Notes: a model not told the origin generated them from the letters alone. Numbered from the stretch's first letter, positions 1-8,935 are shown. The stretch is DNA of 64,000 nucleotides from Halalkalibacter wakoensis JCM 9140 (GCF_000513095.1 NZ_BAUT01000005.1:54409-118408), one strand, 5' to 3'. Made by a program: numbers and translations.

Positions 1-186
1 AGCAACAAATTCTTCAATGCTATATGTACCAACAACATTCTTTCCTTCTGCTTCTTTTAACATCGTTTCTGTTTTTTCAGACGATCTGTTAAAAACAGAA
101 ACACTATATCCTCTGCTTTCGATGTTAAGCGCTAGGTTACGACCCATTACAGCTAGTCCAATAACCCCGACTTGTTGTTTACTCAT
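1..186 (-). CDS. gndA: 6-phosphogluconate dehydrogenase, N-terminal part (runs off window)
   Basis: Only the first 62 codons are inside the window; the gene continues to the left. The translation starts [20 protein letters not shown] and goes on [19 protein letters not shown]. This is the Rossmann dinucleotide-binding start (GxxxMGxN) of the decarboxylating 6-phosphogluconate dehydrogenase of the oxidative pentose phosphate pathway. An AGGAGTGG ribosome binding site lies just upstream of the ATG at 186. The NRS motif suggests NADP use, which is family knowledge and not shown here. Function of the visible part is confident; completeness cannot be judged. Confidence 0.93.
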   Translation of the reverse strand, partial: MSKQQVGVIGLAVMGRNLALNIESRGYSVSVFNRSSEKTETMLKEAEGKNVVGTYSIEEFVA

Positions 187-463
187 TCTCTACCACTCCT
201 AATTTTTTCTTTCTATAGTTTGTGCATACTTTACCCATTCCATCACTATTTTCTCACAACAATGAAATTTCGGGTAGAGTTTTTTATAGACACTATTATC
301 TTACTATTTTGAAGCTTATTGCGCAATCTTTGGTAACTATCTAACACTCTTGGTGAATGGGTACCCGCCTCAATTGTCTGATTTTACTAATAATTGCAGC
401 TTGCTTGCATATGATGAAATATACCAATTAAATGTGGGTGATCATTTGAGTCGAGATGGCAGG

Positions 464-994
464 TTGAACTACAAATTTCAAAATTTGCAAGAAAAGAACA
501 TGTCATTTGAGCAAGTATTTTCCCGTATCATTAAATTTATGAACATAAAGCCATGTGGCAATTACCGACTGATGGTTGGTACAGATTCACAAGTACATGC
601 TACATGCACGGTTTTCATTACAGGCATCGTCATTCAAAACACCGGTAAAGGCGCTTGGGCCTGTATACGAAAGTACACGGTACCTCGAAAAATGATTCAT
701 TTACACGAAAGAATCTCTTTAGAAACAACATTAACCGAGGAAGTCGTTCGTTTGTTTACTGAGTCACACAAAAACAAAATGATTGATATCGTACTCCCTT
801 CTGTTTACCAAGGTGCCTCCTTTACAATTGAAGGTCACATCGACATCGGTTCTGGCCAACGAAACAAAACGCGAGAATATGTACAAGAAATGGTGGCCCG
901 ATTAGAAACCATGGGGGTTGAACCCAAAATCAAACCTGATGCATTTGTCGCATCAAGTTACGCAAATAAATATACGAAAAAAGTCGGAAGTTAA
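464..994 (+). CDS. ykuK: YkuK family protein (DUF458, RNase H-like fold)
   Basis: The protein matches the Bacillus YkuK/DUF458 family from the segment EKNMSFEQVFSRIIKFM onward, followed by RLMVGTDSQVH, the acidic first strand of an RNase H-like fold. The biochemical role is not established for the family. The open frame extends back to an ATG at 350, but that adds 38 unfamiliar residues. A TTG at 464 gives about 176 residues, the usual family length, and the sequence LNYKFQNLQEKNMSF looks like the true N-terminus. The ribosome binding site is weak, so the start is uncertain (ATG at 500 is another option). It converges on the phzF-like gene with 8 nt between stops. Confidence 0.85.
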   Translation: MNYKFQNLQEKNMSFEQVFSRIIKFMNIKPCGNYRLMVGTDSQVHATCTVFITGIVIQNTGKGAWACIRKYTVPRKMIHLHERISLETTLTEEVVRLFTESHKNKMIDIVLPSVYQGASFTIEGHIDIGSGQRNKTREYVQEMVARLETMGVEPKIKPDAFVASSYANKYTKKVGS

Positions 995-1002
995 CTCATT
1001 GT

Positions 1003-1908
1003 TTATCGCCGAGCAAGTAAATTTCCAGCAATGGTTATGACCGCACTTCCCCCAACTTGAATAACGGGTCTATCGTTACCTACTTTAATGATAACTTGTA
1101 AGAATCCAGGCCGTCCCATTGAATGTCCTTGTGCAATTTGAAAATGATGGTCTTTGCTTACATCTAAAATTCCCTCTAATATAAAGTACCCCGATAAAGC
1201 ACCATTTGCTGACCCTGTCACAGGGTCTTCATTAATGCCAAAAGCCGGAGCAAAGTCTCTTGTATATACCAAACAATTTTCCTCTTCACAGTCAAAAGTA
1301 AAAAGATGTGTAGTACTAATGTGGTGACGTTCATTATGTTCTTTTAACAGATCTAGCTTTGGTGAAGCCTCATCAACTGCATTTCTCGATTTAACAGGGA
1401 TGAGTAAATGCCAATTCCCGGTATATCCAAGTCTAACTGGGTATTGACTGTCAATATCACTCTCTTTTATTCCTACATAACGCACTAATTCAGTAAGATC
1501 CGTAGAGATTGTTTTCACACTCGGTTCTACTTGTGTCATTAGTACTGAATGCAAGTTGTCATTTTCTACCATAAACTGAACGGGTACGATTCCGATATTT
1601 GTTTCAAAAACAACTTGATCTTTTTTTGTAGCTAGCTGATACATAGTACCAAGAACCCACGCAGCACCAACTGTTGCATGACCACAAAAGTCAATTTCTT
1701 TTGTTGGAGTAAAGAATTGTATTTGATAATCAGCTTGTGATGAAGAGGACGTTGTCAAAAAAGCCGTCTCCGACAAGTTCAATTCTTTCGCAATCAGTTG
1801 CATCTCTTTTTTGTTTAACCCTTCTGCATTTGGAACGACACCAGCAGGATTCCCGCCAAAAGCCGTCGTTGTAAACGCATCAACATGAAAAACTCTGACC
1901 CCTTCCAC
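1003..1908 (-). CDS. PhzF family isomerase/epimerase-like protein
   Basis: 301 residues, the normal PhzF length. The two-lobed diaminopimelate-epimerase-like fold is recognisable from FHVDAFTTTAFGGNPAGV at the N-terminus, NLSETAFL (the glutamate equivalent to the catalytic one in PhzF), FCGHATVGAAW near residue 75, and EDPVTGSANGALSGYF in the second lobe. Such proteins in Bacillus are not phenazine enzymes; substrate unknown. Single gene with AGGGATTTGCTG before the ATG; no operon partner. Family call is firm, function is not. Confidence 0.9.
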   Translation of the reverse strand: MEGVRVFHVDAFTTTAFGGNPAGVVPNAEGLNKKEMQLIAKELNLSETAFLTTSSSSQADYQIQFFTPTKEIDFCGHATVGAAWVLGTMYQLATKKDQVVFETNIGIVPVQFMVENDNLHSVLMTQVEPSVKTISTDLTELVRYVGIKESDIDSQYPVRLGYTGNWHLLIPVKSRNAVDEASPKLDLLKEHNERHHISTTHLFTFDCEEENCLVYTRDFAPAFGINEDPVTGSANGALSGYFILEGILDVSKDHHFQIAQGHSMGRPGFLQVIIKVGNDRPVIQVGGSAVITIAGNLLARR

Positions 1909-2020
1909 AGCAAATCCCTCCTTCCATTGATGTTTTCTCTTTATCTTAACGAAATGCTTCTCTTATTTCCACATATTAGTTCACATACAGGGCTTGTACC
2001 TTCCAAACTTCATAAAAAAA

Positions 2021-2046
2021 CTGCTATGATTAAATAATCATAACAG
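2021..2046 (-). terminator. intrinsic terminator for the small membrane gene at 2095
   Basis: CTGCTATGATTA pairs with TAATCATAACAG, and the minus-strand transcript then runs into seven T residues. Confidence 0.75.
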
Positions 2047-2094
2047 AAGTCATTAAGTATAAATTTCTTTAGAAATTCTCCCTCGTTCATTTGT

Positions 2095-2319
2095 TTACCC
2101 TTCTGATTTCTCTGTTTCCAATTGACCTTGTTGTACTTTTTGAGCTCTTTTTGAAATGATTTTATTAAATATAAGGAAGCAAGAAATGATGACTGCTCCA
2201 ATTAACACGAATTGCCAAATATGACTTGTAATCCATGAAAGGATTAAATCAAATCGTGGTATCACCCATAAAATACTTAGAAAAAGGGAAAATACGAGTA
2301 TTTTCACAAGATCCGACAT
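2095..2319 (-). CDS. small two-helix membrane protein, unknown function
   Basis: 74 residues with two hydrophobic segments (about residues 5-22 and 32-54) and a charged C-terminal tail rich in K, Q and E. A GAGGAG ribosome binding site stands 7 nt before the ATG and a terminator follows, so this is a real monocistronic gene. I do not recognise a family. Confidence 0.7.
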   Translation of the reverse strand: MSDLVKILVFSLFLSILWVIPRFDLILSWITSHIWQFVLIGAVIISCFLIFNKIISKRAQKVQQGQLETEKSEG

Positions 2320-2467
2320 GCCATTTCTCCTCTCATAGTTCGTCCCACATCATTTATATATGTCCAGAAAAAATAAAACATGCCTTTTCTATGAATATAG
2401 TTATTTTTCCCTATTCTCGAATGTAAACTGGCGTGCTATGATTTCACTAATTTAAAGAGGTGAGGTC

Positions 2468-2776
2468 ATGTATAAACTTTTTACACTAATGATAACAAGT
2501 CTAGTTTGCTTGTTTTTAGCTTCCTCACCATCAACTGCACTCATTGAACTTACTGCACCTAATATCGGAGCAGGAACAAATGAGCTCCCTTGTGATCCGT
2601 TTGAAACAAAATCTGTTAGTGGAGCACTTCCACTTCTTTTACCAGACTCTATTTTTCTCACATTATCGAACCTGATTATTGCTTGGAACAGTATACAAAA
2701 AGCAGATATGAATTTTTTACTGGCTGTTTTCTATATGTCTAATTACTTTCAAAGCGAACTCTTTCCTCAAACTTAA
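2468..2776 (+). CDS. small putative secreted/membrane protein, unknown function
   Basis: 102 residues. The N-terminus (MYKLFTLMITSLVCLFLASS) is a signal peptide or membrane anchor. The rest contains PCDPFETKSVSGALPLLLPD and a second hydrophobic part. An AAAGAGGTGAGGTC ribosome binding site precedes the ATG. A second tiny gene starts 20 nt downstream with a very strong ribosome binding site, so the pair is probably a small operon ending at a strong terminator. No recognised family. Confidence 0.6.
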   Translation: MYKLFTLMITSLVCLFLASSPSTALIELTAPNIGAGTNELPCDPFETKSVSGALPLLLPDSIFLTLSNLIIAWNSIQKADMNFLLAVFYMSNYFQSELFPQT

Positions 2777-2795
2777 AGGGAAGGGAGGAGAGTAT

Positions 2796-2915
2796 ATGTT
2801 TTGGTTACGTTTAATAACATTGGCCGTCTTTTCTATTAGTGCACTTAGCATTTTTCTATATCAAGGAATTGAATTTATTCATGCTATGTTTGAAGTATGG
2901 AAAAACAAAAGTTAA
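2796..2915 (+). CDS. 39-residue single-span membrane peptide
   Basis: Short reading frame beginning MFWLRLITLAVFSISALSIF and ending EVWKNKS: one hydrophobic helix and a positively charged tail. Support comes from a near-ideal AAGGGAGGAG ribosome binding site 5 nt upstream, its place right after the 102-residue secreted-protein gene, and a 15-bp terminator 3 nt past the stop. Function unknown. Confidence 0.6.
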   Translation: MFWLRLITLAVFSISALSIFLYQGIEFIHAMFEVWKNKS

Positions 2916-2917
2916 CA

Positions 2918-2955
2918 CAGAAAAACCTGTACAATTACATGTACAGGTTTTTCTG
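2918..2955. terminator. strong bidirectional terminator
   Basis: Perfect 15-bp stem CAGAAAAACCTGTAC / GTACAGGTTTTTCTG with an 8-nt loop and A/T runs on both sides. It ends the small operon at 2468-2915 and may also stop minus-strand transcription from the yodQ side. Confidence 0.85.
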
Positions 2956-3088
2956 TTCCTTTACTTAGTATTCTATAAAACAAGATGCCTAAAGCAGTGT
3001 TAGTTGTTCCGCTTAATATACAATAAAAAGATAAAAATCAACCTTTTCTATTGCCCTCTTAGACACCTCTCATCAACTTATTATTTTT

Positions 3089-4372
3089 CTACTGTAGCTC
3101 AAACTCACACCAATCAAGCAGTGTACAAGCAATAATTTCTGCCGCCTGAAAGACTTGATCTATTTGAATGTATTCATTAGGAAAATGCGCTTGTTCGGTT
3201 AAGCCAGGACCAAAGATGACGGAAGGTGTTTTCCCGATTTCAGTGAGCAATCCCCCGTCCGTTCCCCACGGTGATGCTTCAATAACCGGTTCTTTTTTTA
3301 CGACTTGAACATAATTTTTTGACAATAACTCTACAAGGGGATGATCAGGATCAACAGATCCAGGAACCCACCTTGCTCCAAACCATTCTAATTTGACTGG
3401 GAATTGTTGGAACCATGGATCTTTGTCTGCTAATTTCATTAACCACTCTTCTAATTGCTTTTTCGCTTCTTCTAATGTCTCACCTGGTGAGACTCCTATT
3501 CTCCCTTCTATTGTGACCAAATCTGCTACAGATGAAGGCCAATTTCCACCTTCAATTTTACCTACATTGATTGGGATCGGGATCTTTACATTGCTATACA
3601 ATGGATCGTTGATTAATTGGTTGCGTTTTGTTTCTAATTTTTCAATATGCTTAAGGACTAGCAAACTTTTGTCAATGGCACTAACCCCTTCATACCTTGT
3701 TCCTCCATGAGCTGAACGACCTTTGACGAACAAGCGAAACCACATAGATCCTTGTTGTTTTGGAAAAATCTTCATACTTGTAGGTTCCGGTACAATAGCA
3801 GCGTCTGCTTTATACCCTCTTAATATACTAGCTAATGTCCCTGCACCGCCACTTTCCTCTTCTATTACACTTTCAAAAATAATGTCTCCTTTTAACGTAA
3901 TTGGAAGTGACTGAATGGCCTGAATAGCAAGTAGGAGAGATACATTTCCACCTTTCATATCTGTTACTCCACGTCCATACATCTTGTCATCTACGACCAT
4001 TCCACTAAACGGTTCATAATCCCACTGCTCCCTATCTCCTGCTGGGACAACATCAATATGTCCATTCAAAATGACCGATCGTCCTCCTCCTTTCCCTTTT
4101 AAAACTCCTACGACATTTGGACTTCCATGAAAGTCATGCCTTGAAGATGCAAAGTGGGGATGTACCTTCAACTGATTACCATCCGGGTCCCAAACATCTA
4201 TATCTAATCCCATTTTTGTTAACTCTTCGATGATGATTGCTTGTGCGTTTTTCTCGTTCCCTTGTGTACTATCTGCTTGCACCAACTTTTGAAGTAACGC
4301 GATCCCACTTTCCCGTTCAATATGAAGCCATTTTGAAATATGAACCTTTAATCCTTCGTGTTTCATCACCAT
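3089..4372 (-). CDS. yodQ: M20 family deacylase (ArgE/DapE-like), YodQ
   Basis: 427 residues, close to B. subtilis YodQ. Metal-binding M20 landmarks: GHIDVVPAG near residue 105, the bridging aspartate in GRGVTDMKGG, and EEESGGAGT with the catalytic glutamate. By neighbourhood it should hydrolyse an N-acyl intermediate of the beta-lysine route (acylated by AblB), which is inference from gene order. Last gene of the yokU-yodT-yodS-yodR-yodQ set; 13 nt after yodR. Start chosen at the ATG 5 nt after GGAAGG; a GTG two codons earlier is less likely. No terminator of note before the next gene. Confidence 0.9.
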   Translation of the reverse strand: MVMKHEGLKVHISKWLHIERESGIALLQKLVQADSTQGNEKNAQAIIIEELTKMGLDIDVWDPDGNQLKVHPHFASSRHDFHGSPNVVGVLKGKGGGRSVILNGHIDVVPAGDREQWDYEPFSGMVVDDKMYGRGVTDMKGGNVSLLLAIQAIQSLPITLKGDIIFESVIEEESGGAGTLASILRGYKADAAIVPEPTSMKIFPKQQGSMWFRLFVKGRSAHGGTRYEGVSAIDKSLLVLKHIEKLETKRNQLINDPLYSNVKIPIPINVGKIEGGNWPSSVADLVTIEGRIGVSPGETLEEAKKQLEEWLMKLADKDPWFQQFPVKLEWFGARWVPGSVDPDHPLVELLSKNYVQVVKKEPVIEASPWGTDGGLLTEIGKTPSVIFGPGLTEQAHFPNEYIQIDQVFQAAEIIACTLLDWCEFELQ

Positions 4373-4385
4373 CTGCACCTTCCTT

Positions 4386-5048
4386 TCAAAGAAATCTTTT
4401 TACCTCATCTGACATGAAAAGAGGAGCGCCTGTTGCTTTTATTACATCTACAGTGTTGTAAGGTTGCATTACCTCTTTTAGCATTAAACCTTGTTGCGTT
4501 ACCTCTATCACTGCAAGATCTGTAATAATAAGATCAACGCATTTTTTTGCTGTAAGTGGGAGGCTGCATTTTTTTACGATTTTTGGATCGCCGTTTTTAT
4601 TCGTGTGATTCATAACTACAATTACTTTTTTGGCTTTCTTCGCAAGCTCCATTGCCCCACCTATACCTGGTACACGCTTTTTAGGAACAATCCAGTTAGC
4701 GAGATCTCCTTGCTCACTAACTTCTAGCCCACCTAAAATGGTAACGTCAATGGAGCCAGAACGAATCATTCCAAAAGCTGTTGCACTATCAAAATAAGAA
4801 GCTCCTAAAACAGTTGTTACCGGAAACCCAGCTGCATTACATAACGAAGGATCCTCTGTTCCGTCCTCAGGCGCTTTCCCAATACCTAATATTCCATTCT
4901 CAGCATGAAACATCACTCGACAATCATCTTGTATATAGTTAGCAACAAGAGAAGGGATACCGATTCCTAGATTTACGATCATTCCATCTTGTATTTCCAG
5001 AGCAGCTCGTCTGGCCATTTTCTCACGCACGTTCATTCCCACGCCCAT
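4386..5048 (-). CDS. yodR: acetoacetate/3-oxoacid-type CoA-transferase, beta subunit, YodR
   Basis: About 220 residues of the CoA-transferase family I beta subunit. GIGIPSLVANYI and HAENGILGIG are seen; the glutamate of ENG is the one that forms the glutamyl-CoA thioester in this family. It pairs with YodS, whose end it overlaps by 16 nt, as in B. subtilis. Likely role: CoA activation or transfer on the carbon skeleton left after beta-lysine deamination (inference from the cluster). Start is ambiguous: TTG 5054, ATG 5048 and ATG 5036 are all in frame; ATG 5048 has GGAG 10 nt upstream. Confidence 0.92.
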   Translation of the reverse strand: MGVGMNVREKMARRAALEIQDGMIVNLGIGIPSLVANYIQDDCRVMFHAENGILGIGKAPEDGTEDPSLCNAAGFPVTTVLGASYFDSATAFGMIRSGSIDVTILGGLEVSEQGDLANWIVPKKRVPGIGGAMELAKKAKKVIVVMNHTNKNGDPKIVKKCSLPLTAKKCVDLIITDLAVIEVTQQGLMLKEVMQPYNTVDVIKATGAPLFMSDEVKRFL

Positions 5049-5725
5049 TTCCAATCGACTCCTTTGCTTTTAATGACAACATCGACAAAAATGCCTGGGG
5101 TAATGATGTCATTCGGGTTCAGCTTACCAAGAGGAACAATTTCTTCGACTTCTGCTATTGTAATAGTTCCAGCCATTGCAACTAGTGGATTCGTATTACG
5201 AGCACTAGAATCATATAATAAATTACCGAACACATCTGCTTTTTTTGCGTGGACAATGGAAACATCTGCTGTAAGAGCAGGCTCAACAATAAACGTTTTA
5301 CCACCGACTTCAACTTTCTCTTTTCCTTCCTCCACAATACTATCTAACCCAATATCTGTTAAGACTCCACCTAATCCGACTCCACCTGCTCGGATCCGCT
5401 CAGCTAGTGTCCCTTGTGGTGAGAATTCAACTTCAAGTTCACCATTAACCATTAGCTTCCCTGCGATAGGGTTTGAACCAATATGAGAAGCGACTAATTT
5501 TTTTGCTCTTTTCTGACTAATAAACTTACCAATACCAATTGTCGGAAATCCAGCATCATTACCAATTAACGTTACGTTTTTCACATCGTGTTCGAGCAAT
5601 GCCTTAATTAGTGTTGGTGGACTTCCTACTCCTCCAAATCCACCAAACATTAACGTACATCCATCTTCAATAAAAGAGATGACTTCTTCAATGTTTTTCA
5701 CTTTATTAAATGGATGTTTTTTCAT
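5033..5725 (-). CDS. yodS: acetoacetate/3-oxoacid-type CoA-transferase, alpha subunit, YodS
   Basis: 230 residues. The glycine-rich MFGGFGGVGSPPTLIKALL loop and NDAGFPTIGIGKFI are typical of the alpha subunit of family I CoA-transferases. The start ATG overlaps the restored yodT stop (TAATG), which supports translational coupling and shows where yodT really ended before its frameshift. GGAGTGG ribosome binding site present. It forms a heteromer with YodR. Confidence 0.92.
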   Translation of the reverse strand: MKKHPFNKVKNIEEVISFIEDGCTLMFGGFGGVGSPPTLIKALLEHDVKNVTLIGNDAGFPTIGIGKFISQKRAKKLVASHIGSNPIAGKLMVNGELEVEFSPQGTLAERIRAGGVGLGGVLTDIGLDSIVEEGKEKVEVGGKTFIVEPALTADVSIVHAKKADVFGNLLYDSSARNTNPLVAMAGTITIAEVEEIVPLGKLNPNDIITPGIFVDVVIKSKGVDWKWAWE

Positions 5726-7052
5726 TATTGATCACCACTCCATTGATCTTGAACTTCTTGTAACGTAATAGTTAAAAGCTTAATCAATTCATCGATTTCA
5801 TCCTTAGTAATGGTAAATGGTGGAGATACAATAATCGCATCTCCATCTATTCCCTCTCTCCCTGCAGAGGCTGGTAGAGCAGCAACCCCTTTTCTTTTGC
5901 TATGTTTACAACAAGTTGTGTTAGATTTCCGTGCGAACAGGTTTGGAATTCAATTCCAATTAAAAGTCCTTTTCCTCGAACATTTTCTATTAAAGGGAAT
6001 TGATTCTCTATTTCTTTTAATCGCGTCAGGAGATAATCGCCCATTATTCGAACACGCTCAACTAAATTTCCTTTTTCAATGTAATTGAGTACAGCTAATG
6101 CAATTGCAGCAGACTGAGGATTAGCACTAAAAGTGTGCCCGCTCATAATGGACTTTGATCCATTAAGGATCGGCAACATTACGTTCTCACTAGCAAGTGT
6201 AGCTGCAATTGGTGAATATCCCGCACTCAATCCTTTCCCTAATGTGAGGATATCTGGTTTAACATCCCAATGATCAAGAGCAAACATCTTCCCTGTTCTA
6301 CCAAGGCCCGTCATCACTTCATCGGCAATAAATAAGATCTCATTTTCTTGGCAAATTTTTTTAATTTCTTGATAATAGCCAGCAGGTGGGATAAGGACTC
6401 CTCCAGCTGCTCCAACAATTGGTTCAGCAATAAAAGCTGCAATATGTTCCTTTCCTACTCGCTTAATTGCTGTTTCGAGCTCACTTGCACAAGCAAGCTT
6501 ACAGGTTGGATACGTCTTATTGAACGAACAATGAAAACAGTTGGGGGCAGGAAGCGTTGGACTATCTTCAAGTAAGGGTACGAAACGTTCTCGCCTTTTC
6601 ACATGGCCAGACATAGATAACGCTCCTAAAGTAATTCCGTGATAACTAACCCACCTAGAAAGAATTTTGTTTTTCCCTCTATATCCTTTCTCTTGAAAAT
6701 GCTGAATGGCCATTTTCATCGCCGTTTCAGTTGCTTCAGAACCACTGTTAACAAAAAACGAATAATATTCCTCTTTCGCATCTAACCATTCACTAAGTTT
6801 TAGTGCTAGCTTCTCAGCTGGATTAGAAGTAAATTGAGACCGATAGACAAAAGAAACCTTTTGTGATTGTTCATACATTGCCTCTATGAGTTCAGGAATT
6901 GCGTGACCTAGACTAGCAGTGACCGCGCCTGATGATCCATCAAGATACCTTTTATTTTGTTCATCATAAATATAGACCCCTCTTGCCCGAACAACGGTTG
7001 GATAATATTCACCCATCAGCGGTTTAATTAGTAATGAATGCACATGTTTCAT
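5725..7052 (-). pseudogene. yodT: class III PLP-dependent aminotransferase YodT, frameshifted near the C-terminus
   Basis: Class III aminotransferase: VNSGSEATETAMKMA for phosphate binding, IADEVMTGLGRTGK, and the PLP lysine in LTLGKGLSAGYSP. Translation from the ATG at 7052 (GAGGAGTG upstream) is normal until about 5870, where it terminates early at 5847. In the next frame the sequence continues YPASAGREGIDGDAIIV and then SPPFTITKDEIDEL, a normal family C-terminus, to a TAA at 5727-5725 that overlaps the yodS start. One missing C in the TACC(C)AG run explains it. Either a real lesion or a sequencing error. Expected role: transamination of a beta-lysine-derived amine. The upstream ATG at 7112 has no comparable ribosome binding site. 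Confidence 0.88.
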
Positions 7053-7075
7053 AAACACTCCTCTTTCTTTTACAT

Positions 7076-7187
7076 AGGCTGTTTTCGCAAACTTTGTCTT
7101 GATCAGGCACATGTTTCATGCTCCATTTGTTCCATTGCACTTTACTAAAATCAACCTTTCAGCAACCATTCATTACGAAAACAGCCT
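7076..7187. repeat. 112-bp MITE-like repeat with 12-bp terminal inverted repeats
   Basis: AGGCTGTTTTCG at 7076-7087 is the exact reverse complement of CGAAAACAGCCT at 7176-7187. The right half (GTTCCATTGCAC, then AAATCAACCTTT, then CGAAAACAGCCTTTTCATT) has a related copy at 60130-60242. No coding capacity. It fills the space between yokU and yodT, ending 24 nt before the yodT start. Confidence 0.65.
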
Positions 7188-7193
7188 TTTCAT

Positions 7194-7466
7194 TTAAAAG
7201 CGAAAATAATTGTATTTTAATAACCTTTTCATGTTCATTAACTCTGCAAACCGGACTGATTTTTCTAACTTATTTGTATCGATGAGGAGCAATTGATCTT
7301 CTATTTGTTCAATGATTTCATCCGTTTGATATTCCATTCCACAGCTTTTGCATTTTACTCCTGGTGTTTTTGTAATTTCAATAGCGCTGGTTCCATCAGG
7401 CAACTCCCAGTAAACGGTGCAAGAGACTTCCTTTGCTTCATGCTGTCCACACCATGCGCATACCAT
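7194..7466 (-). CDS. yokU: YokU family zinc-ribbon protein (found next to kamA)
   Basis: 90 residues with CAWCGQHEA at the start and CKSCGMEYQTDE in the middle, a CxxC...CxxC zinc-ribbon pattern like the N-terminal part of MqsA/YgiT. The YokU family is known for sitting beside kamA/ablA, and here it starts 3 nt after the kamA stop with GAAAGGAGTG upstream. This tight coupling shows that kamA and yokU were one transcription unit before the element entered kamA. Molecular role unknown. Confidence 0.88.
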   Translation of the reverse strand: MVCAWCGQHEAKEVSCTVYWELPDGTSAIEITKTPGVKCKSCGMEYQTDEIIEQIEDQLLLIDTNKLEKSVRFAELMNMKRLLKYNYFRF

Positions 7467-7469
7467 TTA

Positions 7470-7916
7470 CTACACTCCTTTCGTATCATCTGAAGTAGGA
7501 TCTGTCGTATATTTTTTCATTTCAGCTTGATATTTCTTTTCTTTTAATTCATCGCGCTTTACTCTTTTGTCTTTTAAAGTTATGTGTCCCACTTTTTCTT
7601 GGAAGGATGAGCGACGAATATACCGGTCTAACGAATGAGGAACAAGATTGTTCTTTTCATCGTTTAATAGAGAAGAAATCCCTGTGTTGGACTGCTTTTC
7701 TTGATAATTTTGATAAACTTGACTGAAATAATCATCAGCTCTGCCTGGAACATATCCTTTTGGTTCCGGATAAGTGGTTATAACACCCTCAAAATTGCGG
7801 AGTACCACTTTTTCTGGACTTTGTGAAATCATATAGTTCGGTTGGAGGGTTATTTTACCGCCACCTCCTGGTGCATCTACTACAAACGTGGGTACGTCAT
7901 TTCTTAAATGAAGCAT
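7470..7916 (-). pseudogene. kamA: kamA C-terminal segment (lysine 2,3-aminomutase), separated by the intervening element
   Basis: From residue 11 on, this frame reads FVVDAPGGGGKITLQPNYM..., the C-terminal third of lysine 2,3-aminomutase. It includes the PGGGGK motif whose lysine binds PLP. The first ten codons (MLHLRNDVPT) belong to the element end and have no proper ribosome binding site. The true kamA part runs from about 7895 to the stop at 7470 (about 138 codons after the joint). Joined to the segment at 12529-13534 it gives about 473 residues, matching the 471 of B. subtilis KamA. Alone it should be inactive and probably untranscribed, because a terminator precedes it. Confidence 0.9.
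7886..7895. other. left attachment core of the intervening element
   Basis: Minus strand GTACCCACGT, matching GTACCAACGT at the other end at 9 of 10 positions. Predicted crossover dinucleotide is the CC (7891-7892). Confidence 0.75.
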
Positions 7917-7917
7917 T

Positions 7918-7952
7918 CAAAAAAAGCTTACGGAAATTAATCCATAAGCTTT
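7918..7952 (-). terminator. terminator at the left end of the element
   Basis: AAAGCTTA (7923-7930) pairs with TAAGCTTT (7945-7952), followed on the minus strand by a T-run. It directly follows the membrane-protein stop and lies before the kamA C-terminal segment, so it should insulate kamA'-C and yokU-yodTSRQ from element transcription while the element is in place. Confidence 0.75.
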
Positions 7953-8516
7953 CTAGTCAACTTGACTCTTGACCTTTAATAAAATTTTTGTAAACCAGTA
8001 AGCCATGTAGGCAATGATGACATCGATTAGAAATAAATGAAGTTGATTTGTACCTTTTCTAAATTCAACCAACCCGAGAAATTCTTCAAATGTAGCAAAT
8101 CCGAAGGCAAAAATCGCACTTAACAGAAGGGTAAATAAATAGAAATTCTTTTTATTGTTTGTGCAATATTGATACAGCAATAGAAACCCAACTGGGAGGG
8201 CAGAAGAAGTCACATTTAATGCAAAAGGTAAAAGGGGCGTTATAAAATATGTATGAGTAAAATAACCATATCTTTCTAACGGAAGACTCGTATAAGTCCA
8301 TAACATATGTACGGTATAGCCGAAAAAGAAAACCTCAAAAATACGTTTACGATCTACTGTGAAAACCAAAAGGACCAAAGGCAAAATTAGAAATGAAAGA
8401 GACACCCAAAATTGCCATGTTCCCATATGGGAATATTCACTCCAAAATGCATGGATTAGTGCGTTTACCTCATCAGTTGTTTGATAAATTTCATCCCAAT
8501 ATTGTCGATAGCTCAT
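7953..8516 (-). CDS. CBO0543-like multi-spanning membrane protein (element cargo)
   Basis: 187 residues with about five or six hydrophobic helices and aromatic-rich loops, beginning MSYRQYWDEIYQTTDEVN. Composition and layout resemble the CBO0543 family of Bacillus/Clostridium membrane proteins, often present in several copies; no function is known. The minus-strand sequence before the ATG holds a GGAAAGGGTCAAC ribosome binding site. It lies inside the kamA element and is followed at once by a terminator. Confidence 0.7.
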   Translation of the reverse strand: MSYRQYWDEIYQTTDEVNALIHAFWSEYSHMGTWQFWVSLSFLILPLVLLVFTVDRKRIFEVFFFGYTVHMLWTYTSLPLERYGYFTHTYFITPLLPFALNVTSSALPVGFLLLYQYCTNNKKNFYLFTLLLSAIFAFGFATFEEFLGLVEFRKGTNQLHLFLIDVIIAYMAYWFTKILLKVKSQVD

Positions 8517-8612
8517 AATGTTGACCCTTTCCAGATTGATATGTACGAACCCATTTATAACTAACCATGTAAGATTATTTTTCGTTTAAACTCTATTTTT
8601 ATTCAATAATAA

Positions 8613-8653
8613 ATTCAAGCAAGGTAAACCTTATGGCTTAACCTTGCTTGAAT
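8613..8653. repeat. 13-bp perfect inverted repeat inside the element
   Basis: ATTCAAGCAAGGT and its exact complement ACCTTGCTTGAAT enclose a 15-nt loop, between the divergent genes at 7953-8516 and 8762-8914. No convincing T-run follows on the plus strand; on the minus strand it is followed by an A/T-rich stretch. Could be a terminator, an operator or an accessory recombination site. Confidence 0.6.
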
Positions 8654-8761
8654 CATTTACCTATTCTTAAAAAATAAAATAAGATTACTTCTTTGTTTTC
8701 TGTAATGAAATACAAAAAAGAAGAGAAAATAAAGGTATACCAAAAAGGTGGTGGACAAACG

Positions 8762-8914
8762 ATGTTAACTGAATTCAAAAAAAGGTTCCTTGTTATGCTT
8801 TACATTACAATTGGTAGTGCCGTTGCTACGACCCTATATAGTGGTATATTAATAAGATATGTTTATAAGATGAACAAGAAATTAAATACCTTATTAGCAC
8901 AACAAGGTCAGTAG
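8762..8914 (+). CDS. 50-residue single-span membrane protein (element cargo)
   Basis: MLTEFKKRFLVMLYITIGSA followed by VATTLYSGILIRYVY and a charged tail ending QQGQ. One hydrophobic helix at about residues 9-32. AAAGGTGGTGG ribosome binding site upstream. The only plus-strand gene of the element apart from shadows. Function unknown. Confidence 0.55.
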   Translation: MLTEFKKRFLVMLYITIGSAVATTLYSGILIRYVYKMNKKLNTLLAQQGQ

Positions 8915-8935
8915 TAAATTTGCAATTAAATTGCC

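Noticed and set aside
2010..2201. 63-codon minus-strand reading frame
   Set aside because: Overlaps the better supported gene at 2095-2319 in another frame and runs through its terminator; no ribosome binding site.
5033..5054. yodS/yodR overlap as a frameshift
   Set aside because: Both proteins are complete and the overlap is the normal coupled arrangement of two CoA-transferase subunits.
8693..8761. N-terminal extension of the 50-residue protein from 8693
   Set aside because: ATG at 8762 has the strong AAAGGTGGTGG site inside the extension; the extra residues are unlike the rest.
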